NCBI GenBank assembly: GCA_964422415.1
Contig: CAYRBI010000007.1
Coordinates: 1 to 64,000, forward strand
DNA: 64,000 nucleotides
From: OLB16 sp964422415
GTDB taxonomy: Bacteria > Hinthialibacterota > Hinthialibacteria > OLB16
Reading direction: 5' to 3'
Shown here: piece by piece, positions 15,600 to 24,181 of the stretch
How the letters are laid out: every line of letters begins with the position of its first letter
How positions within the stretch are numbered: position 1 is the first letter of the stretch
Notes under the pieces: model-generated
What the model was told of the DNA's origin: nothing
Database searches by the model: none
What the model saw: the letters and a program-made list of their open reading frames with translations, nothing else
Program-made: the position numbers and the translations under genes

Positions 15600-15661
15600 C
15601 CTTTCTTCTAGTCACTTTGTTGAAGGGCCATTCCGAACCTTCAACCTCTCTTATAGAAAGG
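15600..15661 (-). promoter_or_regulatory. 5' leader of hsp20 operon with possible SD-sequestering helix
   Basis: On the minus strand the SD-containing AGAAAGG (15600-15606) is perfectly complementary over 7 bases to CCTTTCT at 15655-15661. An independent 8-bp hairpin (15619-15626 with 15638-15645) sits between them. If both halves are in the transcript, this would hide the ribosome-binding site at low temperature, as in RNA thermometers of hsp20 genes. The upstream TTGTAG/CTATAA pair is a possible promoter that would exclude the outer half. No CIRCE element was seen. Confidence 0.3.
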
Positions 15662-15871
15662 TTCATGCCATTTCTACAAACTCTCTATCCCATTGATATC
15701 ACGAGACTTACGCAATACCATATGGAGCAAGAGCCTGACTGATGAGTCAATCCGGCACAGAGGTAAAGGACTCACCCTTATTACATTCCTTCGATATCTC
15801 AAAAGGGGTATTCTTGCGGGTGTCTGTCATCGCTGGCGCGTAATTACTTCCTTGCGCCTTGGAGGTGTTCC

Positions 15872-17026
15872 GTGGATAAGGTGCGCATGGCCGTCGTCGG
15901 CATTGGGGGGATGGGGGAACACCACTGCCGGAGTTTCAAAGATGTCCAGGGAGTGGAACTGGCGGCGGTCTGTGATATCGATCCAGAACGGTTGAAGGTT
16001 CTTGGCAATGAATTCGATGTTCCCTCCTTCACGGATTACCACGACATTCTCAAGGGCGATATGTGCGACGCGGTACTCATCGCCACACCCCATTACTACC
16101 ACCCACCCATTGCTATCGAGGCTTTCCACTCCGGCAAACATGTCCTCAGTGAGAAGCCATTAGGCGTCTACACCCTCCAGGCCGAGGAAGCCATTCGAGA
16201 ACACGCCAAACACCCGGAGCTGGTCTATGGCATCATGTTCCAGATGCGGGCAGCGGGTTTGAATAAGAAGGTCAAAGATCTGATCGATTCTGGCGAGATC
16301 GGCCAGCTCACACGGGTGCTGTGGATCAATACCGACTGGTTCCGTACCCAGGCCTACTATGATAGCGGCGGATGGCGGGCCACCTGGGCCGGCGAGGGCG
16401 GCGGAGTTTTACTCAACCAGGCGCCTCACAGCATGGACCTGCTTCAATGGCTGACCGGAATGCCCCGCCGGGTCCGCGCCTTCATGAAACTGGGATTATC
16501 TCATGCCATTGAGGTCGAGGACGATGTGACCGCTTATCTGGAGTGGGAGAATGGCGCCACGGGTGTGTTCCTCACCAGCACCTGTGAGGCACCCGGCACC
16601 GGACGGCAAGAGATCATCGGCACCAAGGGGAAGATCATCATCGAGAAGAACCAGATCATCCTCTCGCATAACCGGATCCCCATGGATGAATTCATCCGCA
16701 CCAGCGAGAGCCGTTTCGATCCACCTGAAGCGTGGACCATGGAGATTCCGCCAGGGCGTGGCGCGGGAGTCCATCAGGAGATCACCCAGAACTTCGTAAA
16801 CGCGATTCTGAAGAAAGAACCCTTGATCGCACCCGCCGAGGAGGGGCTAAACTCCCTCGCGCTCGCCAACGCCATGATCTTTTCCGGTCTACAGGACAAG
16901 TGGGTGGATATCCCCTTCAATGGTACCGAGTACAAGGCACTGCTGGATGAGCTGTGCGCCAAGTCAACCTTCACCAAGACAGTCCGGGCTGCTGGATCAG
17001 AGGATATGAACGCCTCTTTCCATTGA
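15872..17026 (+). CDS. Gfo/Idh/MocA family oxidoreductase
   Basis: The 384-residue protein has the N-terminal AVVGIGGMGEHHCRSF dinucleotide-binding turn, the EKP motif in LSEKPLGVYTLQAEEA, and GGVLLNQAPHSMDLLQW in the substrate domain, where His and Asp are the usual catalytic residues. It has no signal peptide. GTG 15872 follows GGAGG by 6 bases. It heads a five-gene run (uvrB 12 bases downstream, two beta-propeller proteins, a URO-D family protein), which suggests a role in sugar or glycoside conversion, substrate unknown. It is divergent from the hsp20 operon across 283 noncoding bases. Confidence 0.85.
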   Translation: MDKVRMAVVGIGGMGEHHCRSFKDVQGVELAAVCDIDPERLKVLGNEFDVPSFTDYHDILKGDMCDAVLIATPHYYHPPIAIEAFHSGKHVLSEKPLGVYTLQAEEAIREHAKHPELVYGIMFQMRAAGLNKKVKDLIDSGEIGQLTRVLWINTDWFRTQAYYDSGGWRATWAGEGGGVLLNQAPHSMDLLQWLTGMPRRVRAFMKLGLSHAIEVEDDVTAYLEWENGATGVFLTSTCEAPGTGRQEIIGTKGKIIIEKNQIILSHNRIPMDEFIRTSESRFDPPEAWTMEIPPGRGAGVHQEITQNFVNAILKKEPLIAPAEEGLNSLALANAMIFSGLQDKWVDIPFNGTEYKALLDELCAKSTFTKTVRAAGSEDMNASFH

Positions 17027-17038
17027 GAAACGCTACGT

Positions 17039-19078
17039 ATGACTACTCTTGAGGTCCGCCCCAGGCAGCCCCATTTCTCGCCCAAAGCGGGACACTTCCA
17101 GCTTGTCTCCAAGTATGACGCGGCGGGAGACCAGCCGAAGGCCATCCAGCAGCTGGTCGAGGGACTCCAGTCTGGTCTGCAATACCAAACCCTGGTCGGA
17201 GTCACTGGCAGCGGTAAGACCTTTACCATGGCGAAGGTCATCGAGCAGACCAACCTCCCAGCCCTTGTCATTTCTCATAACAAGGTCCTCGCGGCGCAAC
17301 TCTACTCAGAGTTCAAACAGTACTTCCCCAACAACGCGGTGGAGTATTTCGTCAGTTATTACGACTACTACCAGCCCGAGGCCTATGTCCCCACCACCGA
17401 TACCTTCATCGAGAAGGAAACCGATGTAAACGATGAAATCGAGCGGTTGCGTCTTTCGGCCACCACAAGCCTCATCGAACGCCAAGACACAATCATTGTG
17501 GCCTCGGTCTCCGCGATCTATGGCTTGGGCGCGCCCTCGGAGTATCTCGAGACCTATCTCCCCATCACCTTGGGCGGTTTCTCCGACCGGACCGCGATCT
17601 TGCGTAAGCTGGTCACCCTTCAATACACCCGCAAAGATATCGACTTTCATCGTGGCACCTTCCGGGTCAAGGGTGACACGGTGGATGTCTTCCCTGGATA
17701 TGGAGACACACCCATCCGGATCGAGCTCTTCGGCGATGAGGTCGAACGAATCTCCGAGTTTGAACCACTCACCGGAAAGATGTTGCGTGAACTGGAGAGC
17801 GTGACCATCTGGCCCGCCAAGCACTACGTGACCACAAAACCCAAACTTGAGGCAGCGATTAACTCCATCAAGGACGAGCTCCGTGAGCGGCTGGCGGAAC
17901 TGCACTCACAAAACAAGTTGCTGGAAGCCCAACGGCTGGAAATGCGTACCCGTTTCGACCTGGAGATGCTGCATGAAACCGGGATATGTTCCGGAATCGA
18001 GAACTATTCACGGCACCTGGACGGCCGCCAAGCGGGAGAACGCCCCTTTTGTCTATTGGATTACTTTCCGGAGGACTTCCTCCTGTTCGTGGACGAATCA
18101 CATATCATGCTCCCCCAAATCCGGGGCATGTATGGCGGCGACCGTTCACGCAAGGAGACCCTGGTGAACTATGGCTTCCGCCTCCCCTCGGCACTGGACA
18201 ACCGTCCCCTCCGTTTCGAGGAGTTCGTTGGACTGGTCGACCGCGCTGTTTTCGTGTCAGCCACACCCGCCGCATGGGAACGTGAAGTGAGTGGGCAGAT
18301 CGTTGAACAAATCATCCGTCCCACAGGGCTGGTTGATCCACAAGTGGAGGTCCGCCCGGCCAGTGGCCAGGTGGATGACCTGATCGCCCGGGTCCGCGAG
18401 ATAGTAGACAAGGGTGGCAGGGTTCTCGCCACCACGCTCACCCGGAAGATGGCCGAGGACCTGGCTCAATTCTTCCAGCGTCTTCAGATCAAAGCCCGTT
18501 ATCTGCATTTCCAGATCGACACGGTGGAGCGGGTGGATATCCTGGAGTCTCTGCGCCGGGGCGAGATCGATGTGGTGGTGGGAGTAAACCTGTTACGCGA
18601 AGGGCTCGACCTGCCAGAGGTCTCGCTGGTGGCGGTACTCGATGCGGACAAGGAGGGCTTCCTGCGATCGGAAACCTCTCTGATTCAGATCTGCGGGCGC
18701 GCGGCCAGAAACATCGAAGGCCGGGTCATCCTCTATGCGGATGAAGAGACAGGCTCCATGACCAACGCATTGCGGGAAATGAGCCGCCGGCGTGAGATCC
18801 AGGAACAACACAACCAGGAGCATGGCATCCAGCCCAAATCGATCGAGAAGGCTGTCACCAACATGCTCATCGATGTTCGCCGCAAGAAGGATGAGGCCAA
18901 TGACACGGTCTATCATGTCTTCCAGGAGTATGAAGGTAAGCATCTCCCGCTCCATGAGCAGATCGCAAGGTTGAAGGGTCACATGGTCCGGGCGGCCAAG
19001 GATCTGGATTTCGAGGAGGCCGCCCTTTACCGTGACCGAATCCAGGAACTTGAAAAGAAAGCACGCATGAAGAGGTAA
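17039..19078 (+). CDS. uvrB: Excinuclease ABC subunit B
   Basis: The 679-residue UvrB is full length. It has the Walker A GVTGSGKTFT near residue 60, the beta-hairpin region YYDYYQPEAYVPTTD that clamps the damaged strand, the DESHIMLPQ Walker B/helicase motif II, the helicase C motifs (VGVNLLREGLDLPEV, QICGRAARN), and a C-terminal UvrC-binding UVR motif (LKGHMVRAAKDLDFEEAA). It verifies DNA lesions after UvrA loading and recruits UvrC. Unusually, it lies inside a tight run of sugar-metabolism-type genes with gaps of 12 and 5 bases. Confidence 0.97.
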   Translation: MTTLEVRPRQPHFSPKAGHFQLVSKYDAAGDQPKAIQQLVEGLQSGLQYQTLVGVTGSGKTFTMAKVIEQTNLPALVISHNKVLAAQLYSEFKQYFPNNAVEYFVSYYDYYQPEAYVPTTDTFIEKETDVNDEIERLRLSATTSLIERQDTIIVASVSAIYGLGAPSEYLETYLPITLGGFSDRTAILRKLVTLQYTRKDIDFHRGTFRVKGDTVDVFPGYGDTPIRIELFGDEVERISEFEPLTGKMLRELESVTIWPAKHYVTTKPKLEAAINSIKDELRERLAELHSQNKLLEAQRLEMRTRFDLEMLHETGICSGIENYSRHLDGRQAGERPFCLLDYFPEDFLLFVDESHIMLPQIRGMYGGDRSRKETLVNYGFRLPSALDNRPLRFEEFVGLVDRAVFVSATPAAWEREVSGQIVEQIIRPTGLVDPQVEVRPASGQVDDLIARVREIVDKGGRVLATTLTRKMAEDLAQFFQRLQIKARYLHFQIDTVERVDILESLRRGEIDVVVGVNLLREGLDLPEVSLVAVLDADKEGFLRSETSLIQICGRAARNIEGRVILYADEETGSMTNALREMSRRREIQEQHNQEHGIQPKSIEKAVTNMLIDVRRKKDEANDTVYHVFQEYEGKHLPLHEQIARLKGHMVRAAKDLDFEEAALYRDRIQELEKKARMKR

Positions 19079-19083
19079 AAACG

Positions 19084-20313
19084 ATGCCCAAGGTCAATTG
19101 GTATCAGTTCACGCAACACCCCGATTCTGATTCCTGCTGGTCGCTCTCAGTGGGTCCGGATGGCAGAATTTATGCCGCCGCCTGCGCGGAAGGGGTGCCT
19201 GGAGGAATCGTGAAGTTGGTCCGGTATAATGAACAGACCGACTCGCTCGATTACCTCTTCGATCTCGATAAAATGGTCGATGATCCAGGGGATTCGGGAA
19301 GGGCGACCCAGTGCAAGATCCACTACAGCTTCGCCCCTTCCCTCTCGGATGGCATCTTGTATATGGCCACCCACTTGTCAGGCCCCCCCATCGACCAACC
19401 CGCCTATTCCCCCTGGCGCTCCTGGCATGACCCAGAGCGGTGTTTCCGGGGGAGTGCCTTACTGGCCTTCGATACGAAGACTGACAAGGTGCTGTGGTGG
19501 GACACCCTAATCCCCAAGGAAGGGTGCCGGTGTCTGTTGATCGATGAAGAACACAGCCGCCTATATGCCTTGAGTTATCCTCGTGATCACTTCATCATCT
19601 ATGACCTCACCACCCGCACTCGCAGGGATCTCGGACGGCTGGGATCGATTAACGCTCAAGCCTTGTTCCTGGATTCCAGCCACCGTGTCTGGACCACCCG
19701 CGACGATGGACGTCTGATCCGCTACAACCCCACCGAGGACCGCTTCAGCGTGTCTCCCTATGTTCTCCCCCACAACATACAATTCCAGACCGGCTGGCAT
19801 AGTGTGTTCTATGATGTGGCCAGGGCTCCGGATGGACATGCCCTGTATGCCTGCACCTGGATCGCACAGCCCCGGTTATTGCGCTTGTTCCCGGATGAAG
19901 GGGAGTGGGGCCGGGTGGAGGACCTGGGACCGGCAACCCAGGAACGCGACATGAGCATCCCGATTGACACCTTCACGGATCACTGTGGAGGCCTGGTCTT
20001 CGGGGGTGATGGGGCTCTTTATTATGTGGCCTCACGCTGGCGGGATCCGGTCTACAATCCCTACCCGGAGGGACGCAAGGAGTGCGAGGGAGTGGTATGG
20101 CGGCTCGATCCAAAGACCCTCCAGAAGGAGGAGTTCGCACTCCTCGAACGTCCAGATCAGAACGCCCAGTATGTCTCCCGTGGTGCGGTCGACCATAACG
20201 GCGACCTGTTCTTCGGCCATGTCGGACCGAAACCGGTAGGAATCTTCAAGGTGGAGATGCCACCCGATAAGAAGCGTGCTAACGCTCATCTGCCCATCCG
20301 GATCTGGGGATAA
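19084..20313 (+). CDS. Cytoplasmic beta-propeller protein of unknown function (first of pair)
   Basis: The 409-residue protein has repeated blade-like units of about 45-60 residues (SLSVGPDGRIYAAAC, SDGILYMATHLSG, DEEHSRLYALSYP, DSSHRVWTTRDDGRL, GGDGALYYVASRW, VDHNGDLFFGHVG), each ending in an aromatic strand. This pattern fits a six- or seven-bladed propeller of the Vgb/SMP-30/NHL type. There is no signal peptide. It is 5 bases behind uvrB and 11 bases ahead of another propeller protein. It may be a lyase, a lactonase or a ligand-binding scaffold; I cannot identify a catalytic site or a named family. Confidence 0.65.
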   Translation: MPKVNWYQFTQHPDSDSCWSLSVGPDGRIYAAACAEGVPGGIVKLVRYNEQTDSLDYLFDLDKMVDDPGDSGRATQCKIHYSFAPSLSDGILYMATHLSGPPIDQPAYSPWRSWHDPERCFRGSALLAFDTKTDKVLWWDTLIPKEGCRCLLIDEEHSRLYALSYPRDHFIIYDLTTRTRRDLGRLGSINAQALFLDSSHRVWTTRDDGRLIRYNPTEDRFSVSPYVLPHNIQFQTGWHSVFYDVARAPDGHALYACTWIAQPRLLRLFPDEGEWGRVEDLGPATQERDMSIPIDTFTDHCGGLVFGGDGALYYVASRWRDPVYNPYPEGRKECEGVVWRLDPKTLQKEEFALLERPDQNAQYVSRGAVDHNGDLFFGHVGPKPVGIFKVEMPPDKKRANAHLPIRIWG

Positions 20314-20324
20314 GGGAGAAGCCC

Positions 20325-21431
20325 ATGCCAGAGAAAAAGAAATACGACGTGAATTCAACCGAGGCAAAGGCAGTCATCGATGAGATTGTCCATGGCACCT
20401 TCATGACCGAGGGAACCATGGTGGCGTTCCCCCTCTGCTTCCCCGGAGCAAGTACCCCCATCCCGATGGACGAGAGTTTCATCACCAGCTTGGATATCAC
20501 CCCCGAGGGAATTGTTTATGGCGGTACCTCTGGACGGCGAGCACATCTCTTTGTGGGCATGTTCCATGGCGTCACCGGTGTGGTTTTTGACCTGGGAGCC
20601 ATCGAGGACATGACCGAGTGCACCTCGGTGCGTTGTTGCCATGGCAAGGTGATTGCCGCCGGAAAAGGCCCCAAGGGAAGCCTTCTGGTCTCTACGGATT
20701 ATCAAGGCCTGCCCTTCGATCTCATCCAGGAATGGGGCTTCGGGCGGAATCCGGTCAAGACCCTCGCTGAACTCCCCAAAGGCGGAGGAAACCCCTGCGT
20801 GGTAACCTGCGAAGAGGGAAAGACCTTGATCTGCCAAAGTGGGGGACATCTGTTGCGCTTGGAGATTGAGAGCGGCAACCTCACGGAGATTGGCCTGGTT
20901 CCGGACTCCGGACGCCTGCTGCAAGTGGATCAAGACGCTATCTACGGCTTCGATGAGGGTACCACCCTGTGGCGTTACCAGCCATCGGACAACACCTTGG
21001 AGCGGAAGGTAGTATCCTTGCCTGAAGGATTTCAAATGGGAGATTCCTTGCAGTGGGTCCGTGAAAGAGGTGGGGGTAGTTGCTATCTAGCGGATGCGGC
21101 CGGAGCACTGTTTCTGTTCACTCAGGACAAGGGCTTCAGCCCAACGATCGGTAAAACACGCCTGGCTCCCGTGGGATCCATGGCGGTCACTCATGATGGA
21201 CGTCTGATTGGTTCATGTGGCGATGGCATTGGCAGGCTCTTTGTGTACTCCCCACGCGGGGGACAGGTAAAAGACATCGGAGTGGCCGTCTCGGTTCTGG
21301 AGAACCGGCGGTATGGCTATCAATTTGGAGCGGCAGTGACTGGACGGGATGGGGAGATTTACTTTGGAGAGAAGGATAATAACGGTCACCTGTGGATCTA
21401 CTTTCCGCGGATCGAGAAGAACGTCGTCTGA
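20325..21431 (+). CDS. Cytoplasmic beta-propeller protein of unknown function (second of pair)
   Basis: The 368-residue protein again shows propeller blades (LDITPEGIVYGGTSGRR, RCCHGKVIAAGKGPKG, DQDAIYGFDEGTTLWRY, VTHDGRLIGSCGDGIGRLF, GRDGEIYFGEKDNNGHLW) but little direct similarity to its neighbour. The first 50 residues, with a TEAKAVIDEIVHGTF helix, lie outside the propeller. No secretion signal is present. Tight spacing on both sides (11 and 20 bases) and the shared fold suggest that the two proteins form a complex or act in sequence with the URO-D protein downstream. Function unknown. Confidence 0.65.
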   Translation: MPEKKKYDVNSTEAKAVIDEIVHGTFMTEGTMVAFPLCFPGASTPIPMDESFITSLDITPEGIVYGGTSGRRAHLFVGMFHGVTGVVFDLGAIEDMTECTSVRCCHGKVIAAGKGPKGSLLVSTDYQGLPFDLIQEWGFGRNPVKTLAELPKGGGNPCVVTCEEGKTLICQSGGHLLRLEIESGNLTEIGLVPDSGRLLQVDQDAIYGFDEGTTLWRYQPSDNTLERKVVSLPEGFQMGDSLQWVRERGGGSCYLADAAGALFLFTQDKGFSPTIGKTRLAPVGSMAVTHDGRLIGSCGDGIGRLFVYSPRGGQVKDIGVAVSVLENRRYGYQFGAAVTGRDGEIYFGEKDNNGHLWIYFPRIEKNVV

Positions 21432-21451
21432 CCTACTAAAGGAGGCTGCTG

Positions 21452-22459
21452 ATGGATTCACGCGAACGGGTACTACGCACCTTGGAGTTCAACCGGCCTG
21501 ACAGGCTTCCGAGAGACCTGTGGGCGCTGCCTTGGGCCGAATTGAATTACCCGGAGGAGCTCGCGGCTCTCAAACGGGATTTCCCCACTGACTTTGGTGG
21601 ACCACCCGGAATCCTCTCGAAGGTGCCCAGCACATCGGGTGATCCCCACAAAACTGGCGAGTTTACGGATGAGTGGGGGTGTGTGTTCACCAACATTCAG
21701 GATGGCGCAATTGGGGAGGTCAAGACTCCCCTGATCCAGGACTGGGACACGGATGTGGATCGTGTCCATTTCCCCAGGGAGTGGCTGACCTTTGACCGGG
21801 ATGCGGTCCGGGACTACTGCCATTCCACGGACCTGTTTGTGCGCGGTGGGTGTTGCCCACGCCCCTTCGAGCAGATGCAGTTCTTGCGTGGGACAGAAAA
21901 CCTCTATGTTGACATCGCCACCCACGATCCGGGTTTCCTCCGTTTTCTGGGCAGGATCCATGAGTTCTATCTGGATCTATTTGATGAGTGGGCTAAAACC
22001 GAAATCGATGGTATGACCATCATGGATGACTGGGGGGCGCAATCCGCGCTACTCATCTCCCCCAAGTCCTGGAGGGAGTTTTTCAAGCCGCTCTACCGGG
22101 ACTATGCGAACATCGCCCATGAGCATGGGAAGAAGATCTTCATGCACAGCGATGGGCACATTCTCGATGTGTATCCCGACCTGATCGAGATCGGAATCGA
22201 CGCGCTCAACTCACAGGTTTTCTGCATGGGGCTGGAGAACCTCTCGAAGTACAAGGGGAAAATCACCTTCTGGGGAGAGATCGACCGTCAACATCTGCTA
22301 CCACAAGCCACACCCGATGAGATCCGGCAAGCGGTCGGAGACTTCCAGGAAAATCTCTACTCGAATGGCGGAGTGATTGCGCAGTTGGAGTTTGGATTAT
22401 TATCAAAACCCGGAAATGTGAGGGCTGCTTTCGAGACTTGGGATCAATTCAAGACATGA
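21452..22459 (+). CDS. Uroporphyrinogen decarboxylase (URO-D) superfamily protein
   Basis: The 335-residue protein starts MDSRERVLRTLEFNRPDR, the typical N terminus of the URO-D/MtaA superfamily. It continues as a TIM barrel with MDDWGAQSALLISPKSWREFFKP and HEHGKKIFMHSDGHI, the segment where methyltransferase members carry a His-x-Cys zinc site. Here the Cys position is Asp (HSDG), so a MtaA-type zinc methyltransferase role is unlikely. Members of this branch are frequent in sugar-catabolic clusters with Gfo/Idh enzymes and their reactions are mostly unknown. AAGGAGG lies 8 bases before ATG 21452. True haem biosynthesis is unlikely. Confidence 0.75.
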   Translation: MDSRERVLRTLEFNRPDRLPRDLWALPWAELNYPEELAALKRDFPTDFGGPPGILSKVPSTSGDPHKTGEFTDEWGCVFTNIQDGAIGEVKTPLIQDWDTDVDRVHFPREWLTFDRDAVRDYCHSTDLFVRGGCCPRPFEQMQFLRGTENLYVDIATHDPGFLRFLGRIHEFYLDLFDEWAKTEIDGMTIMDDWGAQSALLISPKSWREFFKPLYRDYANIAHEHGKKIFMHSDGHILDVYPDLIEIGIDALNSQVFCMGLENLSKYKGKITFWGEIDRQHLLPQATPDEIRQAVGDFQENLYSNGGVIAQLEFGLLSKPGNVRAAFETWDQFKT

Positions 22460-22467
22460 AACCCGTT

Positions 22468-22500
22468 AGCCGGGGCTGGGAGGGGACTCCCGCCCCGGCT
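22468..22500. terminator. Bidirectional terminator hairpin
   Basis: A 9-bp GC stem (22468-22476 with 22492-22500) lies between the URO-D gene and the convergent 29-residue basic protein gene and can act on both strands. A second hairpin with a 5-bp GC stem and TTTTT for the plus strand is at 22521-22538, inside the 3' end of the small gene. Confidence 0.7.
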
Positions 22501-22514
22501 AAGGGAGAACATGC

Positions 22515-22604
22515 TCAGCGGCCCGTAGCGGGCTTTTTGCCATGGTTGGCCTTTTTAGAGCGCCAACGGAGCTTCTTGGCAACTTTACGTTTACCTGTAG
22601 CCAT
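22515..22604 (-). CDS. 29-residue basic protein, ribosomal-protein-like
   Basis: This short gene reads MATGKRKVAKKLRWRSKKA and ends KKPATGR: 29 residues, over a third Lys or Arg, with one Trp. GGAGG lies 9 bases before the ATG at 22604, and a good promoter stands upstream (22637-22664), so it is very likely expressed. Size and composition resemble tiny ribosome-associated proteins (bTHX or the bacterial AURKAIP1/mS38-like peptides), but I cannot assign a family. Its 3' end lies within a plus-strand terminator hairpin, so the two convergent units share sequence. It is too short for most gene finders. Confidence 0.7.
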   Translation of the reverse strand: MATGKRKVAKKLRWRSKKANHGKKPATGR

Positions 22605-22636
22605 CTCAGAAAACCTCCAGAGTCAACAAAGGTGGT

Positions 22637-22664
22637 AGCATATTCGCAAAGGAAGGTTTGTCAA
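22637..22664 (-). promoter_or_regulatory. Promoter of the 29-residue protein gene
   Basis: A perfect TTGACA (22659-22664) and TATGCT (22637-22642) are separated by 16 bases on the minus strand and point at the small gene, with a leader of about 25-30 bases. The remaining bases to 22850 hold only the upstream region of the cytochrome gene. Confidence 0.65.
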
Positions 22665-22850
22665 TCATCTTCACTTTTCTCTTCAAAGGCCTATTCCCAC
22701 CACTCTACCAATCCCATCGATGACTCCGCAATCGGGATAATGCTTGGCAGTTTTGTTTTTTTTCTGGACAATCGTGGGGTACACTACTAGCATCTGAAAT
22801 ACCTGATATTCACACCTTTGAACAGTCCTTCCCTCGAGAGGAAGCATACC

Positions 22851-24164
22851 ATGTTCATATTCTTGACGCATCCTATCCTATCCACACAGAAACCAGTTCA
22901 CTTGATGTCTCCTTGTTGGACAATTCTTTTCTTGATCTCTCTCGCTCCTATACACACATATGCAGTAGATATCACTCCTGCAGATCAAGCAACAGTCAGT
23001 GACTACCGTATTATCGGGTGGAACGACTTGGGTATGCATTGCATGAACGCCCAATTCAAAAACTTATGTATTCTTCCCCCGTATAATAACTTGCACTCAC
23101 AAGTTATCCGGACAGGCGCGATTCCGCAATTGATGGTCAGTGGTGTCACAGTTGAGTTCAGCTTCGAAGACAATTCCTACTCAGCCGGGAAGACTGACTT
23201 CTGGGATTGGGAGGACAAGCTCTTTGGAGTTAACCTGGCGCTGGACAATGGACTCACTGGCCACACTTTGAGCGGGCATATGACTGCAGATACCGGTTCC
23301 TTTGTGGTTACCGGAGTCCCCATCACCCCCTTCCTGGATAGTGCTCCGGCCATCCTCTATCCCTATCAGATCGCCTTATTGATTGCACGCGATACCACGA
23401 CAGGAAGCGAGCTTACGAGAACACGTCCAGTAGCTCCTGTCTCCACCGAAATCCGTTGTGAGTCATGCCATGTGGATGGAATGGAGGATATCTCCACAGG
23501 GGATGTAGAGAAGAACATTCTGACTCTACATGACCGCGAGGAGGGAACCACCTTGATGACATCGCGTCCCGTGTTATGCGCCAAGTGTCATGGTTCCAAT
23601 GCCCTCGGCGCTCCTGGAAATCCTGATCTCCCAAATCTTTCACACGCAATCCACTCCCGCCATGCTCCCGGCACTGATGACAAGGCTGAAGGAACAAATG
23701 ACTGTTACCTGTGCCATCCGGGCGTGAAAACCCAGTGTCATCGTGATGTGATGTACTCCAAGGGAATGCGTTGCATCAACTGCCATGGTGACATGGCTGC
23801 GGTAGCCAATTCAGCCCGCCGGCCTTGGATCGACCTTCCCCGTTGCGGTGCTACTAGCTGCCATGGATCTCAATACGCCGAGGAATCGGGGGAGCTTTTC
23901 AGGAATTCGCAGGGACATGGAGGTCTTTATTGCTCCGCTTGTCATGGCAGCCCCCACGCCATATGGCCTAGTATCGAAGCCAATGACAACATTCAGACCA
24001 TCGCCTTACAGGGTCATTCTGGAACCCTGAATGATTGCCGCGTGTGCCATAATGAAATTCCATCGAAACCCGGTCCGCATGGAATCACTGTAATCCAACC
24101 CACTCCTACTCCCACCGAGGCTCCAGCGAGTGTAGATCCCAATCAATTCAGCCATTATCAGTGA
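22851..24164 (+). CDS. Exported multihaem c-type cytochrome
   Basis: The 437-residue protein (ATG 22851, GAGAGGA 8 bases upstream; a TTG at 22818 is less likely) has a signal peptide ending near HTYA-VD. A beta-rich N-terminal half (residues about 40-195) is followed by a haem-rich half with CESCH, CAKCH, CYLCH, CINCH, CSACH and CRVCH plus one CGATSCH (CX4CH), so six or seven covalent haems. A Pro/Thr-rich tail closes it. It would carry electrons in the periplasm or at the surface. No partner oxidoreductase or cytochrome maturation gene is adjacent. AT content is somewhat higher than in the neighbours. Confidence 0.85.
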   Translation: MFIFLTHPILSTQKPVHLMSPCWTILFLISLAPIHTYAVDITPADQATVSDYRIIGWNDLGMHCMNAQFKNLCILPPYNNLHSQVIRTGAIPQLMVSGVTVEFSFEDNSYSAGKTDFWDWEDKLFGVNLALDNGLTGHTLSGHMTADTGSFVVTGVPITPFLDSAPAILYPYQIALLIARDTTTGSELTRTRPVAPVSTEIRCESCHVDGMEDISTGDVEKNILTLHDREEGTTLMTSRPVLCAKCHGSNALGAPGNPDLPNLSHAIHSRHAPGTDDKAEGTNDCYLCHPGVKTQCHRDVMYSKGMRCINCHGDMAAVANSARRPWIDLPRCGATSCHGSQYAEESGELFRNSQGHGGLYCSACHGSPHAIWPSIEANDNIQTIALQGHSGTLNDCRVCHNEIPSKPGPHGITVIQPTPTPTEAPASVDPNQFSHYQ

Positions 24165-24181
24165 ACATGCTTGCGGCGGGC

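Noticed and set aside
21452..22459. Haem biosynthesis hemE
   Set aside because: The URO-D fold is present, but the context is sugar-type genes and no haem pathway genes are near; the N-terminal and active-site segments look like the catabolic branch.
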